Shown: piece by piece, positions 23,339-36,407 of the stretch
Position numbering within the stretch: position 1 is the first letter of the stretch
How the letters are laid out: each line of letters begins with the position of its first letter
Origin: Epiperipatus broadwayi
Lineage: Eukaryota; Onychophora; Udeonychophora; Euonychophora; Peripatidae
Length of the DNA: 64,000 bases
NCBI GenBank assembly: GCA_028023455.1
Contig: JAQFVV010012416.1
Location: 6,615,594-6,679,593, forward strand
Reading direction: 5' to 3'
Notes under the pieces: generated by a model
The model's database searches: none
Told to the model about the DNA's origin: nothing
What the model saw: the letters and a program-made list of their open reading frames with translations, nothing else
Made by a program: the position numbers and the translations under genes

Positions 23339-24219
23339 ATGGTAGACGATCGTTTACCGGCTTTTCGATTTGTAGATTTGCCTACTACAGAAGCACCAGA
23401 TGCTGTGGCCTTTCTTCAACAGAGAAATATTCTACCCACCCAGATGAGCTGCGTTTGTGGTCGTTCCATGAAAGTAAGGCGTAGTGAAAGATCTCAAATG
23501 GAATGCGAATCACGGCAATGTTGACGAAGGTGTTCCATTCGTCATGCAACGTGGTTTGAGGGCTGCCGACTGTCTTTTTTGAAAGCGGTACAGCTAATTT
23601 ATTACTGCAGCCGGGATGAGCTGACAGTCAAGCATATTGTAGCTGAGCTACAAATGTGTGAGAATGCAGTAAGGCATATGATGATAGCTGTTAGAGAACT
23701 CTGTCGAGAAAGCCTTGATGCTCGCCAAATTGGTGGTCCCGGTAACAACAGTGGAAGTCGATGAGACGATGTTCAGTTGATGGAAAAACAACCAGAGCAG
23801 AATCCTTCCACAACAAATGGCTTTGGGGGGGGGGTCGTGAGACAGGCGATTGTTTTGTAGCGGCTGTAGCCTCCCGTTGTGCCAACATCCTTATGCAGTC
23901 CATCCATGAGAACATCATGCCTGGTTCCAGCATCTATTCTGATTGCTGAAAAGGATACCGAACTAGTGAATTGGAGGCTTCCAGATATCACCACTTAACA
24001 GTAAATCACAAATACAATTTTGTGGACCCTGACACTGGTGTGCATACCCAGAACATTGAACGGCTTTGGGGTTGTCTCAAGTGGCGAAACAAGCGAACAC
24101 GAGGGACAAGAAGAGAAGATCTTGCTAGCTATATAGCCGAATTTCTGTGGAGATGCCGTAAAAAAAACCAAGACGTGTTCTGTGCCATCTTAGATGAGAT
24201 GCAGCATTTACTACAGTGA
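23339..24219 (+). pseudogene. Merlin transposase (ISXO2/IS1595-like DDE), broken
   Basis: Cut-and-paste transposase of the IS1595 superfamily. The frame starts at ATG 23339 with FLQQRNILP and a zinc-ribbon start SCVCGRSM. RRCSIRHATWFEG and a helix-rich linker follow. The catalytic core comes next: TVEVDETMF (first Asp), GGGRETGDCF, IYSDC (second Asp) and DTGVHTQNIERLW (third acidic position), then SYIAEFLWR near the end. Three TGA stops (23522, 23778, 23947) and two frame changes break it. One frame change is near 23745. The other is in a run of ten G at 23825-23834. The stop at 23947 stands where relatives usually have Trp. Not functional as read, but it may be young, since all family landmarks are clear. 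Confidence 0.9.
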
Positions 24220-24235
24220 AATGATCTTTTTTAGG

Positions 24236-24745
24236 TTCTTCCTTTTTTTTTTTGTTGTTGTTGTTGTCTTTTTGGGTTGTTTGTTTTTAAAACACACACA
24301 CACAAAAAAAAAAGTAATGTAAATAGCCAAAATTTATTACAAATATATAAATTAATTTTTGATGTATTTGTTTATGAATAAAAAACAAGTTAAATGACCA
24401 AAACAAAAAAAAATATATAAAAAAAAAAAAACAAAGTTTGTTCAAAAACCAACCAAAAAAAAAAACAAAAAAAATGACTCGCAAAAAAAAAAAGTTTGTT
24501 GAATTAAAAAAAAAAGACCAGAATCCAATTTTTTGAACAACAAACTATCAAAAAAAAAAGACGAATGTTTTATTACAAAAAGTCTATTAAAAAAAAGTAA
24601 AAAAAAAACCCATTTATTTATTTTTAAAATATATATATATATACATAAAATCGGTCCAAAAAAAAAAAACACACCAAAAAAAGTCCAAACAAATCACCCC
24701 CCAAATGCAAACATTACAAAATCAAAACATCCCGGTAACGTTATA
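24236..24745. repeat. A-rich low-complexity stretch inside Merlin
   Basis: About 500 bp of poly-A runs broken by short words, with a TTG repeat at about 24250-24268, an (AC) run at about 24290-24302 and a (TA)n tract near 24630. The lysine/phenylalanine-rich ORFs on both strands are composition artefacts. It may be a real simple-sequence expansion or poorly resolved sequence. Confidence 0.6.
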
Positions 24746-25429
24746 TCTGTTCGTTTTTCACTAGAATCAGCGCCATCGGACAGTGTGGCCAAATAGACAA
24801 TGTATTACCAAAAAAGTTTACATTAGGTGGCATAACTATGGTGAGAGAAAAAGTATATTAGGTATTAAAGTTTTCAATATCTCATTTTTATTCCTACTCT
24901 TTCTATGGCTCTTTTAATGATATCGCAGCCATTTCAACGAGTAAAAACAAATACAAACTGACATACAGTTTTCCTTACTTGAATCAAACTATACAGATTC
25001 CGGTTTAGGTTGTCATTCCAATTCACTTCAAATCTATGGATAAGAGCAGGTATGACCTTAGCATACCACTACATAATCAAACTATATAAATAATTTGCAA
25101 TTAGGGATTTAAATACAAGTGAATCTCTTTTGACAAGTAATGATTCTTTACTCAGTACATAGAAATTAGAACACTTTCTGAATTATGATTATAAAATATT
25201 ATTCTTAAAACAGGGGCTTTACAGTGTGATGGTTACCAAACCTGTCTACTATGCACATGATCTGTGATTATAATCTAGGACATGATTAACTTGGAAATTT
25301 TTCAAGGTCGCAAACAGTCTTAGAATTTTTTGAAAGTTTTATTAATATTGGCTAGATAGGGTTTGGAGAGTCACTCTTTTTACTGTCTAAATTTGTTAAA
25401 TTCTATATTAATGACATTTCTGAATACAT

Positions 25430-26037
25430 ATGTGCGATCAAGTGTGTCAGCAGTATGAGATAACGTGGATAGTTGAGGGTCGTGTGAAAGTCTGAGTTCA
25501 AACTCCCTATATATTACATATTGAAGTGCAGGTATGAAAAAGCCTGTACTGTAGAAAAAAATTATATATTAAATATAATGCTGTAAGGTCTGCCCATCCC
25601 TTGTATATGTATGTGAATGGATTATGTCCTGTACATGAGGGGTCAGAGTGACTTATGGTCTACATGGGTTGGATGAGAAGGTTGGCACCAATGAGGGCTT
25701 TGAGCGTTCTATCATTAGATTTTCACTGAAGTGGATGGCTGAAGAGTTGTGGGGTGGAGTGGATGGAAGATTGGCCATCTTAATATACGCTGAGCATTGA
25801 TTGTATATATGTGTGGTGATGATAATCTGGACTAACTGACGAATGCTGGTTTAGCACAAAATACTTATATTGATGATTATTTATCTTTTCAACATATGTG
25901 TGATTGAGTGTGTCAGCAGTATGAAATAGTGCGGATAGTTGAGGGTCGTGTGAAAGTCTGAATTCAAACCTCTGTATATTACATATTGAAATGCAGGTAT
26001 GAAAAAGCCTGTACTGTAGAAAAAATTTATATATGTA
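25430..26037 (+). repeat. tRNA-like/core repeat (family 2), 1.3 tandem units
   Basis: The order is tRNA-like segment (25430-25560), body and core (25560-25880), then tRNA-like segment again (25885-26037). The two tRNA-like segments share AGTGTGTCAGCAGTATGA and GGGTCGTGTGAAAGTCTGA, and end with GCCTGTACTGTAGAAAAA. The body matches 6.65-6.88 kb. The core contains GAATGCTGGTTTAGCA, which resembles GAGTGCTGGTTCAGCA in the 44- and 51-kb repeats. The overlapping minus-strand ORFs are shadows. Confidence 0.65.
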
Positions 26038-26435
26038 AAATTTTTTTGTAAAATAAAAAAAACTTTTTTTTCTGCCAATAGTAGCTTTATTGGCTTCTGT
26101 GACAAGTTTTATTGTAATAATCTGACTGTATTGGATTGATGAACTCGCCAAGCATCATTTATATTAAGTTTAATTTATTATCTCATAACATCATAAGTTA
26201 ACTGCAAAGCAAAAGAAAATGAATTATTTTCAGCCATGTTCCCTGATATATATATATATAAAGAAGCAAATTTAGATAATGACAATTATGGGAGCCAACA
26301 TCTAATCTACAGAGATGATTATATAATCTTTTTAAATCAGTTATAATAGTCACAAGGCAGAATCTCTTAAATTATTCATTTTAATAAATTTCAAAACAAT
26401 TGAATATTTATATTAGAATTAAAGATATTTGAAGT

Positions 26436-28320
26436 GGCTATTTGGGGTCTTAAAAGAATTGAGCAGAGCAAATTCCTAATGACCACACCATATGTTTTTG
26501 TCGTTGCAGCTGTATTTTTATAATAATTCACCAATAAACTTTGGCATTTTTATCTTGAATTTAAAACCGAGAAATATTATAGTCTTCTTATTTTCCTGAT
26601 AATTATTAATTGTAATGTTGAGTTTTCTAGAAGACATAAAGAATGCATATATGAATAATCTTTTCTTAGATATTTATAATCGTGACAGGCAAAACTAAAT
26701 TATGGACTTTATTCTTGGAGGCTTTAAAGTCATTTGGTCATGGCAGCAATTCATGCTGAAAGCAAAAGTTGAAAGAATATTACATGAATTGGAAGAACTA
26801 TCTAATATTAAATGAAACATTGTTGGACTTCATGAAGTTAGAAAAAAAAGGGGAAGAGACATTTGATTTGAAAAATAGGCAAATACTTTACTACATAGGC
26901 ACAATAGGATTCATTATAAATAAATAAAAATTGAAGAACCACATTATGAAGACTGATGATATATCAGACAGAAAGACAAAATTAGTTATTCAATTTAATG
27001 GAAGATACCAAATACAGGTAATTCAGGTTAATGCCCCAACAAGTTATTGGGATGAAGAAGTAAAAGTCTTATTTAAATATGCACTATGCTTTTGATTACA
27101 CTAAGCAATGTTTTAAAATTACCATGGGAGACCTTAAAGCTAGAATTATAAAACATTTAAAAAATGAAAGTGTTGAGGTTAAATTTGGTTTATGGTGTTA
27201 AAAATGAGAGTGGATATGGACTTGGGGGAATTTTCAGAAAAAGAAAAATTGTATATCTTTAATTATTTTTTTTGATAAAAATACTGAATGCAAATGGAAA
27301 CATCCAAGTGAAGATACTGCAGAATTGCATTCTATTTAGACGGCAGAAAATACATATTTTAGTAGTGTTCTTAATACATTCAATACAGGAAGTGATCATT
27401 GATTAAGATGTAAGACAAAATTAGAGAGACAAAAACTATTATAAAAAGACAGTATTAACACTTAGCATTTTTAACCTACAGAAACACACCAATGAATTTA
27501 GATCTTAAAGAATATTTATCAAAATGCAAACAGTAATGGTTAAATTACATAATGACACTTAAGAAAATTAACAATGATAAGGATATACAACAAGGTGATT
27601 CTACATTGTCAAAACTTTTTGTAACAGTTTTTCAAAAAGTATTTTGTAGATTAAAATGGAAAACTATGGGAATTATTTAAGTCATCTAGATTTTGCAGAT
27701 GATGTGTTGTTGTTTTTTCAAATAATTTTGCAGAGCTTCAGAAAATAGATTAAAGTATGTTCAGTAGATTGATAATTGTGGATTAGAACAAATGAACTAA
27801 ATAAACTTGATCAGATTACTAATACAATTGTAGACATAATAGTTTAAATTAATTATAGAATAGAGTGCTTTTGGTAGAAATAATTCAATATTAAAAATAA
27901 ATATATCTATGAGTTTAAAAATAAAGGTTTTTATTAGGTGTGTTCGAACAGTTTTTGCTTATGGATTTGAGACTTGGACATTTAATGGAAGAACAATACA
28001 GAGAACTTCAGACTACTCAATGATGTATGGAATAAAATGGGAATAACAAAAAGAGATCAAAAACAAAAATACTTAAACAAGAGAATAAATAGGTGTAATT
28101 AAAATCATTGAAATAAGATAATAGATATATAGTTGAAGTTTTAAATTGGATTCAAAAAGATTTTAAAATAACTAGAAAGTGACCATATGTGAGATGGTTG
28201 GATGAAATAAAGAAGTGTATTGATCTATGTGGAGAGAGAAGCTATAGATTGGAGAAATGGATTAAATGAAGAGGTATTCGTCTTCCAATGGATCAATAAT
28301 GATTTAAAATGAAGATAATA
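26436..28320 (+). mobile_element. RTE LINE relic (plus), internally deleted
   Basis: Collinear with the reverse complement of the 11.6-14.86-kb LINE. It has a leader-like part (26436-26690), endonuclease remnants (TTGGACTTCATGAAGTTAG near 26823, then GGAAGTGATCATTGA near 27388), a large loss of most of the RT, then the palm end (GATGATGTGTTGTTG near 27699) and the C-terminal region to 28320. Many stops and frameshifts. The orientation is opposite to the other RTE copies. Confidence 0.85.
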
Positions 28321-29932
28321 ATCAAGTAAGATCTTTCAAATATAGAAATTTATACAATAGTATCAAGAAATGTTGTTTCACATTTTGACTCATTATTTAT
28401 AAATGTTTATATCTTTGGTTTTTAAATCTTCTCAATGGCACATTCATTGTTTTAATGATCAGTATTTTCCTGATCATTTTAATTTCGTTGCAACTTTCCT
28501 ACATCTGATAGTGTTTTTCTAATGAGTAGATCTTTTTTATAAGTCCAAAGTAAGCTATTTCTGCTTAGCCACTTGTCCATGGAATAAAAATTCATGCCTA
28601 ATTTAATTTTTTTTCTTTTAATCTTTTAAATTTTTTTTAAAAGTAACTTAAAAATGATGTGGATTCATAGCTTCTGGCTATCTTTTCAGAGCATTTCAAT
28701 TCCTTGCATTTTTTTTTTCAATATTGTCCATTGATGATTGAAAAGGTTTGATATGGAATCAACTAACATAAATGCCTTAAGATCTAATATGGGTGGATGC
28801 AGTGAACACCAAAAACTTGTAGAACAGATTTAAACAAAACTATCTACTAATTTTTACTCAGCCTGATTATTATCTAATTGTATTACTCATATATATATAT
28901 AGCATGTACGTCATTGCACAGTGCTATGTCTGTACATGTATATTAGAAATATTGATATTGCGTGAATACTCCAGAAAATAAATAACTAATTGATACGCAC
29001 AAAAAAAAAGAACTCAGTAATTGCTAGAAACAACCGCTTAGTTTGCCTGTTAATAAAAATCTTAGTTAATGCAAATTAGAAATGTTGATAAAAATGTCTG
29101 CAAAAGACTAATCAAAGGAGGGGAAAATAAATGGTGCAAATATAAGGAGTACAAAAGAAGCACAGCAAATAGTATACTAAATACTGAGTTTAAGTTATGT
29201 TCTGTGGTCAGTTCTGTTCTGGAAATTAGTTAAGAAGAGCTCTAGTCAAAAATTTAATTCGACTATCTCAGAAATATGTGTCTGCGCAATAATGTGCTTA
29301 CAAAATTATAGAGGTAATATATATTAAACCTACAGAGATATGTAAAATGATTTAAGTGATCCTATTTTCAAATAGCCAATTAAAGTACTAACCTTCTACT
29401 AATAGTATTATTATTCAGAGTAAATATTGAATGTATTATTAAACTTTATTGTTGTTTCCTTTATTTGACATCGAAAATTATCCAGTTGCTAATTGACTGG
29501 TTGAACCTAGATATATTAAGTGGCGCAATCGACATTGAACTTGTGCAGGATATATTACATAGTAAGCACTTAATATAAACTATTCAATTTAAATAATACC
29601 TATGGGAAGTTTACATCTATATATATTTATATTATATAATACCAAATATAATTGACCAATAACAGTTTCTGATAAACATCGATTTATTCAAATTTAATTA
29701 TCAAACTAGATTCTATATAAAGTGTATATCACACATTGTCAAACATAATTTCAAATATCATACTTTTTTGCATTTTATTTCAACATTATTTGATACATAT
29801 TGGAAAATAGGTTCAAACTTAAAAAGGCTTTAATCACACCCATTTAATTCTTCCAATCATTGTTTCAATCATATAGGTTGTATTTTTTTTTTCTGAGTTG
29901 TACAGATCCACTCTCAAATATATATATATATA
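28321..29932. other. AT-rich non-coding stretch
   Basis: No family recognised. A (TA)n tract lies near 28890-28902. Presumed intron. Confidence 0.45.
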
Positions 29933-30565
29933 GTAACAGTATGAAAAATCAGGGGTTAACCTGGGGATCAGCCAATGATAACTACAGAAAATAGGAGTTA
30001 ATATAAGGGACAATCTGTGGTTACAATGTTCCACAATTGGGTAACTATTTGTAACAGTACTCCACATTAGGACTGAATTATGAGATGGCAAATCATCATC
30101 ATCCCCAAATAAACAAAATATAAAATTAAATACAAATGAATATCATGAATATGAGGAGTATGAGAGATCAACACAGAACTAATTATAAGTAAGTAACTAT
30201 AAGTTCACCAGCATTACCCAAAAGCAATAATTATTCATCATTATGAATGATCAACAATAAAAATAAATCAACAGTCAATCTTGTGATTGGATTTGAAATG
30301 GGTCTACTATAGACCAGGCTAATTACTTAGCCCTTGCCTGCTTGGAGAATATTATTTAATTTGGATGCATAAACTTAAGTACCAATCCATAAGAATACAA
30401 CAATTAAAAAAAAATAATGCTGGGATGTTAAAACATGCTGATAATCATTAATGCCCTCTGGCCATATAGTACCAATAATGTACTGGCCAACTGTAAACTT
30501 AATTTCTAAATAAATAAAACGAAATGTAGTGCATGGACTTTAAAGGATATCCCCGTTGTGCTACC
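29933..30565 (+). repeat. ~600-bp dispersed repeat (family 4), copy 1
   Basis: Shares its whole length, in order, with 37228-37822. Examples are AATCTGTGGTTACA, TGTTCCACAATTG, TTGAAATGGGTCTACTA and CTTTAAAGGATATC near the end. The opening GTAACAGTATGAAAA also occurs at about 31177. There is no ORF, terminal repeat or tail that would assign a class. Confidence 0.75.
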
Positions 30566-30786
30566 AGAATTAGAGAAGTAATGAAATTATCATCAACTGA
30601 ATGTCCTTAAACACTAAATATGAACCCTTTTTATATAACAACATTATGCACGAATCTAGCTCGGAGAGTAAAAGCTCTAATTATTATTGTGATTAAGAGA
30701 TATAAATCCGGCATTCTGATTTGGATTAATATCAAAAGGAAATCCACACATTGTAATTTACATATATGTCCCAATAGGTTTATATA

Positions 30787-30822
<36 letters not shown>
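30787..30822. repeat. (AC)n-(AT)n microsatellite
   Basis: An AC dinucleotide run is directly followed by an AT run. The minus-strand ORF here reads through it and is not a gene. Confidence 0.9.
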
Positions 30823-31176
30823 GCACACAGACAGAATGTAATAATTTATGAACATATTTGAATTGTCATAAACCTATAAATGAAATTTATTTTTATAATA
30901 CATAATTTAACAATTTACCGAGATTTTTAGATGTTTACGTGACACATATCTATATAAATAAGCAAAGATATGCTGTATAAAACATTCTTCATTTTTAATG
31001 ATAAATAATGATCGATTTAATATATGTTTGGGTATCCATTCAGATGTGATCACACACAAGTGTTTATATCCTAATGGTATTCCATTAGAGAATAAATTTA
31101 ATTCCCATAAAATATTTTATCATTACATTATTCAATGTCAAAAATATACATAAAATTCACATGTATATATATATAT

Positions 31177-31290
31177 TGTAACAGTATGAAAAGTAGAGCT
31201 GCTTTAACCTAACCTAGTGATGCAGGTAGAGGGGGTTCGAACCTCACCTCCAGATTGCTACTAAGCGACTTACTCCCCAAACCTCACTAG
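31177..31290 (+). repeat. tRNA-like fragment with B-box motif
   Basis: Opens with the GTAACAGTATGAAAA word of family 4 and has a B-box-like GGTTCGAACCT at 31234-31244. No adequate A box. Possibly a SINE remnant. Confidence 0.25.
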
Positions 31291-34200
31291 AATTTATTCT
31301 TAATGTATGCTTGGTGGTCAAGGAGAGACAAGACTCTAAGGTGGAATTTGTACATGTATATAATGACCAGGTTTACTGAAGAAAACAATGCTACAGTTTT
31401 AATAATAGTGAATGAAAGACAAAAGAAAAACTTTATTATTTTACATTTGCAGAGTACATTGAATTGTTTAGTTGTGCGGCAGGGTATTTTCCTGCAACCA
31501 TATCAGCTATGAAAGAAAGACCCTTTAAAGAAAATAAATAAATTCACATTATAAGTTGTTAACATTTCTAGCCAATGGACAGGTTACATGATTGAAAGGG
31601 AGACAGACATGATTAACACTATGGTGAGAGTAAATGATTCGGATGAGTGGCCAAACTAACTAAAATATTCTTAGGATCCTCTGCTACTAACAAAAAATTC
31701 AATAGTGACCCTCCCCCCCATCAGATATTTTCAATCTTGATTGAAACATTTTAATAATATTTTGTAGAGAAGATTTTTTGAAATAAATATAAAATATTGT
31801 GAACTAGGGTGATCAAATATTTGTGGGAATTGTTGAGTTCGAGACAATGGCCACCAAGAGGCTAACACGAGACTGGATAGCTCTCCGTCTCTAAACTGAG
31901 TTAGAGAAAATGGAATTCATTTGCTAACCACGTGATCCGAATTCAGGAACGGAGTTTGTTGCCAATGTCCAGTTATATATATATGTGAAAGAGAAGAGAT
32001 CCAATTTTATTATTTTTTGGGGTGTTGTTTTTATTAAAAGAAACACCCCCCCCCCACCAAAAAAAAAAAAAACAAAATTTAATTTTAAAAAATTTATTGG
32101 AAAATATAAAAAATTTTAAAGTCTAACCAAGCAGAAAAATCCTTTATAAAATAAATGTTACTTTTTTCTAATAAAATTAAAATCACTTATACAAAGGGGA
32201 GGATATGTTAAAGTTTAGTTAATGTTCAACCAGTCTACTACAGTTAATATAAATTTTTTTATCTAAAACTTTAATATTGATAAATACAGGCGACTGTACT
32301 CTCTCTTTTACAGCTAGATGAAAACGAAGTTTTATGTTATTTACATTCTTTAAAAAACATACATGTATATTTGTAACTTTTTGAATTGAATTAAAGAGAA
32401 ATGTATGACAAAAAAATATAGGTAAGGGTCTTCCTTTTTCTTTTCTAACAAACATTTATTTTTAGCATTGTTTCTAATTGTAATAAATTTAATCAGCCAT
32501 TTAAGCTATTGTGCGCTTTTTCATGAGAAAAAGCTAAATAACTCTTTAATAATTAAATCACAGGTCTTTTTACCAATAAATAGAAATGAATAGGAACATT
32601 GCATTATTTATGAACGAAGGGTTTGTGCTTTCTGTGTTTTGTCTTTTCTCTTTATTTATATATATAAAAAAACAAATGATTAATCATAGTAGTATAATGG
32701 TGATTAATTTTAGTAAGACATTTCTTTTAAATTAAGATTCTTCGTCGCCATTATATGTAGAAAGCCCAACATCCCTTTACAATATTTTTAAAAAGGAAAA
32801 AAAAAACAATTTATAAAATATCATTTACAAGAAGTTAAGTCTATAAATTTCAAACATAAAGAAAAACCATTTATCTAGATTTACTTTGAAAAAGACACAT
32901 ATTTCAAATAAGGGGATAGTTACCAGTAACTAGTATGCGTGTGTCAAGATGGGTTCCATTGATGTTGCATGGCAGTTCCTTTTTGATTCTTAAGGTTTAT
33001 TTCACATTTTCCATAGAAAGAATTAATTACTACAAGGTAGGTATTTGTCAGTCATTTTTCTTGGTTTTTCGGCTGGCTCACATCTTTACGACTCCAGTCC
33101 CAGAGATGGGAGAGTGAAGACAAAGACAAGTACTCCTGCATGTCTGTAGAGTAACAAAGTTCTGGATTTGAATACATGTAGAGCAAATAATCTACAGCAA
33201 CAATAAAAAGTAGTAAGCAGGATTTCAAAAATGAATTTCTTTTTTTTTAATAATTTTCAGCCGACTCTAGAAATTCTTAAAATGAGTCCTTCGCAAGAGC
33301 TTCAGCAGATTTCCAGATTAAAGAACAAAAGAAAAGTCTTTATTTATACTTCTTTTCCCCAATTATATTTTTAATTAAACTACTTATTAATAGCCAATTG
33401 TTATAAAAAAAAATTTGTTATCTATTTTTCTTTTAATTAAATGTTCCATAAATTAATTGCTTTCTTTAATGGATTCTGTTTAATTACAAAAATTTATTTT
33501 ATATCTTTCTGTCATCATATTATAAAAATAAAGAAAAATTTAAAAAAAATCTTTTTTTTTTTAATTTTATTTCATTAACTTTTCCTCCATCGTAAAATAA
33601 TTTCCCTTAAAATAATATATAACTATTGATGCAGGTCATTCTTTAAGTTTCAGAAAAACATACATTCACTGTGGTTGGACTTAGGGTCTTATCTAGTCTA
33701 CAGTGAATGGTGAAGCCAGCATATATATGATTATATATATATATGCACAGCTTCAATATAAAAAAATATATTGAATGAATCAAAGCTATTAGCCTCTTTT
33801 TTTATGATAAGTTAAAGTTTTTTCTTTAAAACAAAAACTTATTGTTTGAAAAGTTTCATTTAAAATTCAGGTCCTTGTGGCTCATTTCATTATTTAGAAA
33901 AAAATATCAGAATTTTTCCTCTCCTTTTTTTTAATGAACAATATCAGGAATAAAAAAATCACAAATGTCATTCATTTTTTTTTTGTTTTATTTTTAGTTG
34001 ACAAAAATCATTTACTTTTAAAATTTGTTAATTAGAAATTTTAACTCATTTTTAAGAAATTATATAAAATAATATTTTCAATATATACTTATTCTACTCA
34101 CCATTTGTTATTTATATATATCTGACATACTACCTTTATCTCTGCTTCTCTGTATATAGATTAAATAGTATTCATATAAACTAATTCTTCAGCAAGCTGA

Positions 34201-34965
34201 TGGACTCTCTTGGTAAGCCGGTTCCTTCTAAACAGTAGACTGGTTTATTGTCATCTTCAGGAAAGGTGTAATCCAGTAACTATTGGCCTGCAGTGATCTC
34301 CCTTGAGTCTATCCTGTCTAATAGATTATGCACATATATATGCAAGCTATGATTGTGGACTAGTAGCAGCAGATGGACTTGCACTATCTCGCCTTCAGTT
34401 ACATCTTCATAGTAATCATGCTGTCATAATCTGCAAAACAAAACTTCCCCTAATCTTTTTCCCAACCTTTTTATATTCACGGTGAAAAAAAAAAGCAAGT
34501 TTTCTTTATCTTGATTGAAAAAAAGCTAATGACTTCAATTTACCTTAATCTTTTCAAAAACAATTTTGTAGGATTTTTATCAACATATGTTTTACAAGCT
34601 TTAATTAAAAAAATTTAATCTAATCAAAATAGATGGTGGAATTTTATAATAAAAACATGCTTGTTTTAATTTCAAAATCAGAATTAATAAAATATCAATT
34701 AGACTTTTTTAAATGTTTAATTCATAAGTTTTTTTTTTAATTCAAAATTATTTAATCCTTAATTGTTATTCCAGTATAATGTAGAAAATATCTACAAAAT
34801 TTTTTGTTTGGGTTTATTTCTACTTTTCTTTTCAACTTTATACATATACGTGTCCACACACTATATTGTTGTACACCATGAGATGCATAATCATCTCATA
34901 CCTCTCCTTTATGGGGAAATGGAAAAGAGAAATGAAACACCAATCTAACAATATTTTACATAACA
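31291..34965. other. Long AT-rich non-coding stretch
   Basis: No gene family recognised. The ORFs at 31303-31512, 32219-32455, 32935-33117, 34303-34485 and 34763-34948 are under 80 codons and featureless. Local items are a C-run/A-run pair at about 32046-32072 and a 10-bp inverted repeat CATTCACTGT / ACAGTGAATG at about 33664-33711. Confidence 0.45.
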
Positions 34966-34967
34966 TA

Positions 34968-36405
34968 CACCCGGGTCTCGTTTTATGTGGATTTATTTAA
35001 TGTGGTTTTGAAGTTATGCGATTCATGATTCTTATTAATATCTTTGTATGCGTTTTTCTTTTATGCAATAAAAATTATTAGATCAGAAGTCGAGCTCCGA
35101 TAATATTATAAATTTCGCGCATTCACATCATATTTAAAGTAATAGCACATTATCGGAGTTCGACTTCCATCTAATAATTTCAATATTTTCAGCGCTTTAT
35201 AATAGTACTGTAATAGATTTTATGTAATAAAGAAGTTCATAATTCACTTAAAATCAGAATTTCCCCATTTTATATACACACATTAAATTTTACAAGACTA
35301 TAATGTAAATCTGTTCAAACGTTATAGATGAAAAATACTATGTTTGTTGTTGTTTTTGCATTTTAAATCACGTTCTATTTTTGCTTTTTATAAAAAGAGT
35401 ACGTAATTAATTAATCATTTAGTGTCCGCAAGTAATAAATTTTACAAGATTTTAATGTAAATCTGTTCAAACGTTGTAGATGCCTATACGATGTATGTTG
35501 TTTTTGCATTTTAAATCGCATTCAATTTTTGCTTTTTATAAAACAAGTACGTAATCAATTAATCATTTAGTGTCCGCAAGTTTATTTTTAAAAGGTGAGT
35601 AACAGCGGTGGGCACAATTAAATTTGGCAATTAAAATCTGATTTTTAATTGTAATTAACAATTTAAAAATTATGTAACGAGGTGATGTGAAATGATGAAA
35701 TTTGATTTTTAAACGGAATTGAAAATTAAAAAATTAAAGACAAAAATAAGAATTTAATTTTTAATTGTTTTAATTAAATTTTGCCCAGCAGTGGTGAATC
35801 GGTGTCTTTTTATTATCGTAAGTCTAAGTTCTTATTTTTATTTCAAACTTTTAGTTTACTCTAACGGAGAGAAAAAAAACACCCAAGAAAATGAATTTCT
35901 TTGGAAACAAAAATTTCAATTTTAAATTGCTTACCGAAATGGGAAGGATCAATAGCAATTGGAAAACGTTTTAGTTGTATTTCCTCTTGACTTCGTTTAG
36001 GAGAAGCTACAGTACCTCACATCACATCATGACAAATCTAATGTCTCAAATAGCAATAATAATTAAAATACCATACATGTTTGAAAAAAATGTAAATTAT
36101 GCATAAAAATATATTGTTTTGAATAAAATTAAATACTGTAGTTAATAAAAAAAGTAAAAAAAGTTTGTCTTGTATCAATTTTTTTAAAATTTGAAATTTT
36201 TTATTAGTCATATTTTATTTTCTTATTTTTTTTTTTATGCAAATTTTAAAGTAATTTTACATTGTTGCTTTGCTTTTATACGATTTTTGGAAAATTACAA
36301 TACGTATCTCCCATTTTTCAAGGTAAGTTAAGTCTATTTTTGTGTGATTTCTTTTGTGCGCATTTTCCGAGGAACCTATCTACCACATAAAACGAGACTC
36401 AGGTG
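34968..36405 (+). mobile_element. TA-target inverted-repeat element (family 3), copy 2
   Basis: The ends read CACCCGGGTCTC and, at the right in reverse complement, CACCTGAGTCTC. TA flanks both (34966-34967, 36406-36407). Its internal sequence is collinear with the 46.9-kb copy and inverted relative to the 17.3-kb copy. It is longer because it carries a local duplication (the ATTTTACAAG-ATTTAATGTCCGCAAG region appears twice, about 35285-35430 and 35437-35580) and a LINE A tail at about 35985. No ORF. Confidence 0.85.
35985..36035 (+). mobile_element. LINE A extreme 3' end inside a family-3 element
   Basis: Only the last ~50 bp of LINE A are present (GACTTCGTTTAGGAGAAGC, then CATCACATCACAT-type tail). 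This indicates a very short 5'-truncated insertion into the DNA element. Confidence 0.7.
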
Positions 36406-36407
36406 TA

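Larger units (their letters stand above)
22864..24807 (+). mobile_element. Merlin-type (IS1016/ISXO2-like) DNA transposon
   Basis: Terminal inverted repeats of about 42 bp bound a DDE transposase relic. The left one (22864-22905) contains GTCCGATGGCACTG. The right one (24763-24807) contains its complement CAGCGCCATCGGAC. The element sits inside the oligo-A tail of a SINE. The A runs on each side may hide the 8-9-bp duplication Merlin elements usually make. The outermost bases differ by a ~10-base G-rich insert at the left end (22848-22861). Confidence 0.85.

Noticed and set aside
23522-23949. TGA as a recoded sense codon in the Merlin gene
   Set aside because: Only one of the three TGA sites clearly falls at a usual Trp position. 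Another stands where relatives have a basic residue. Frameshifts are also present, so mutation is simpler.
24287-24796. Lys-rich and Phe-rich ORFs on both strands
   Set aside because: They are translations of poly-A/T runs, not proteins.
22746-24812. A single SINE-transposase retrocopy explained by the outer 16-bp duplication
   Set aside because: The inner ~42-bp inverted repeats show an independent DNA transposon, so nested insertion explains the data better than one retroposed chimera.
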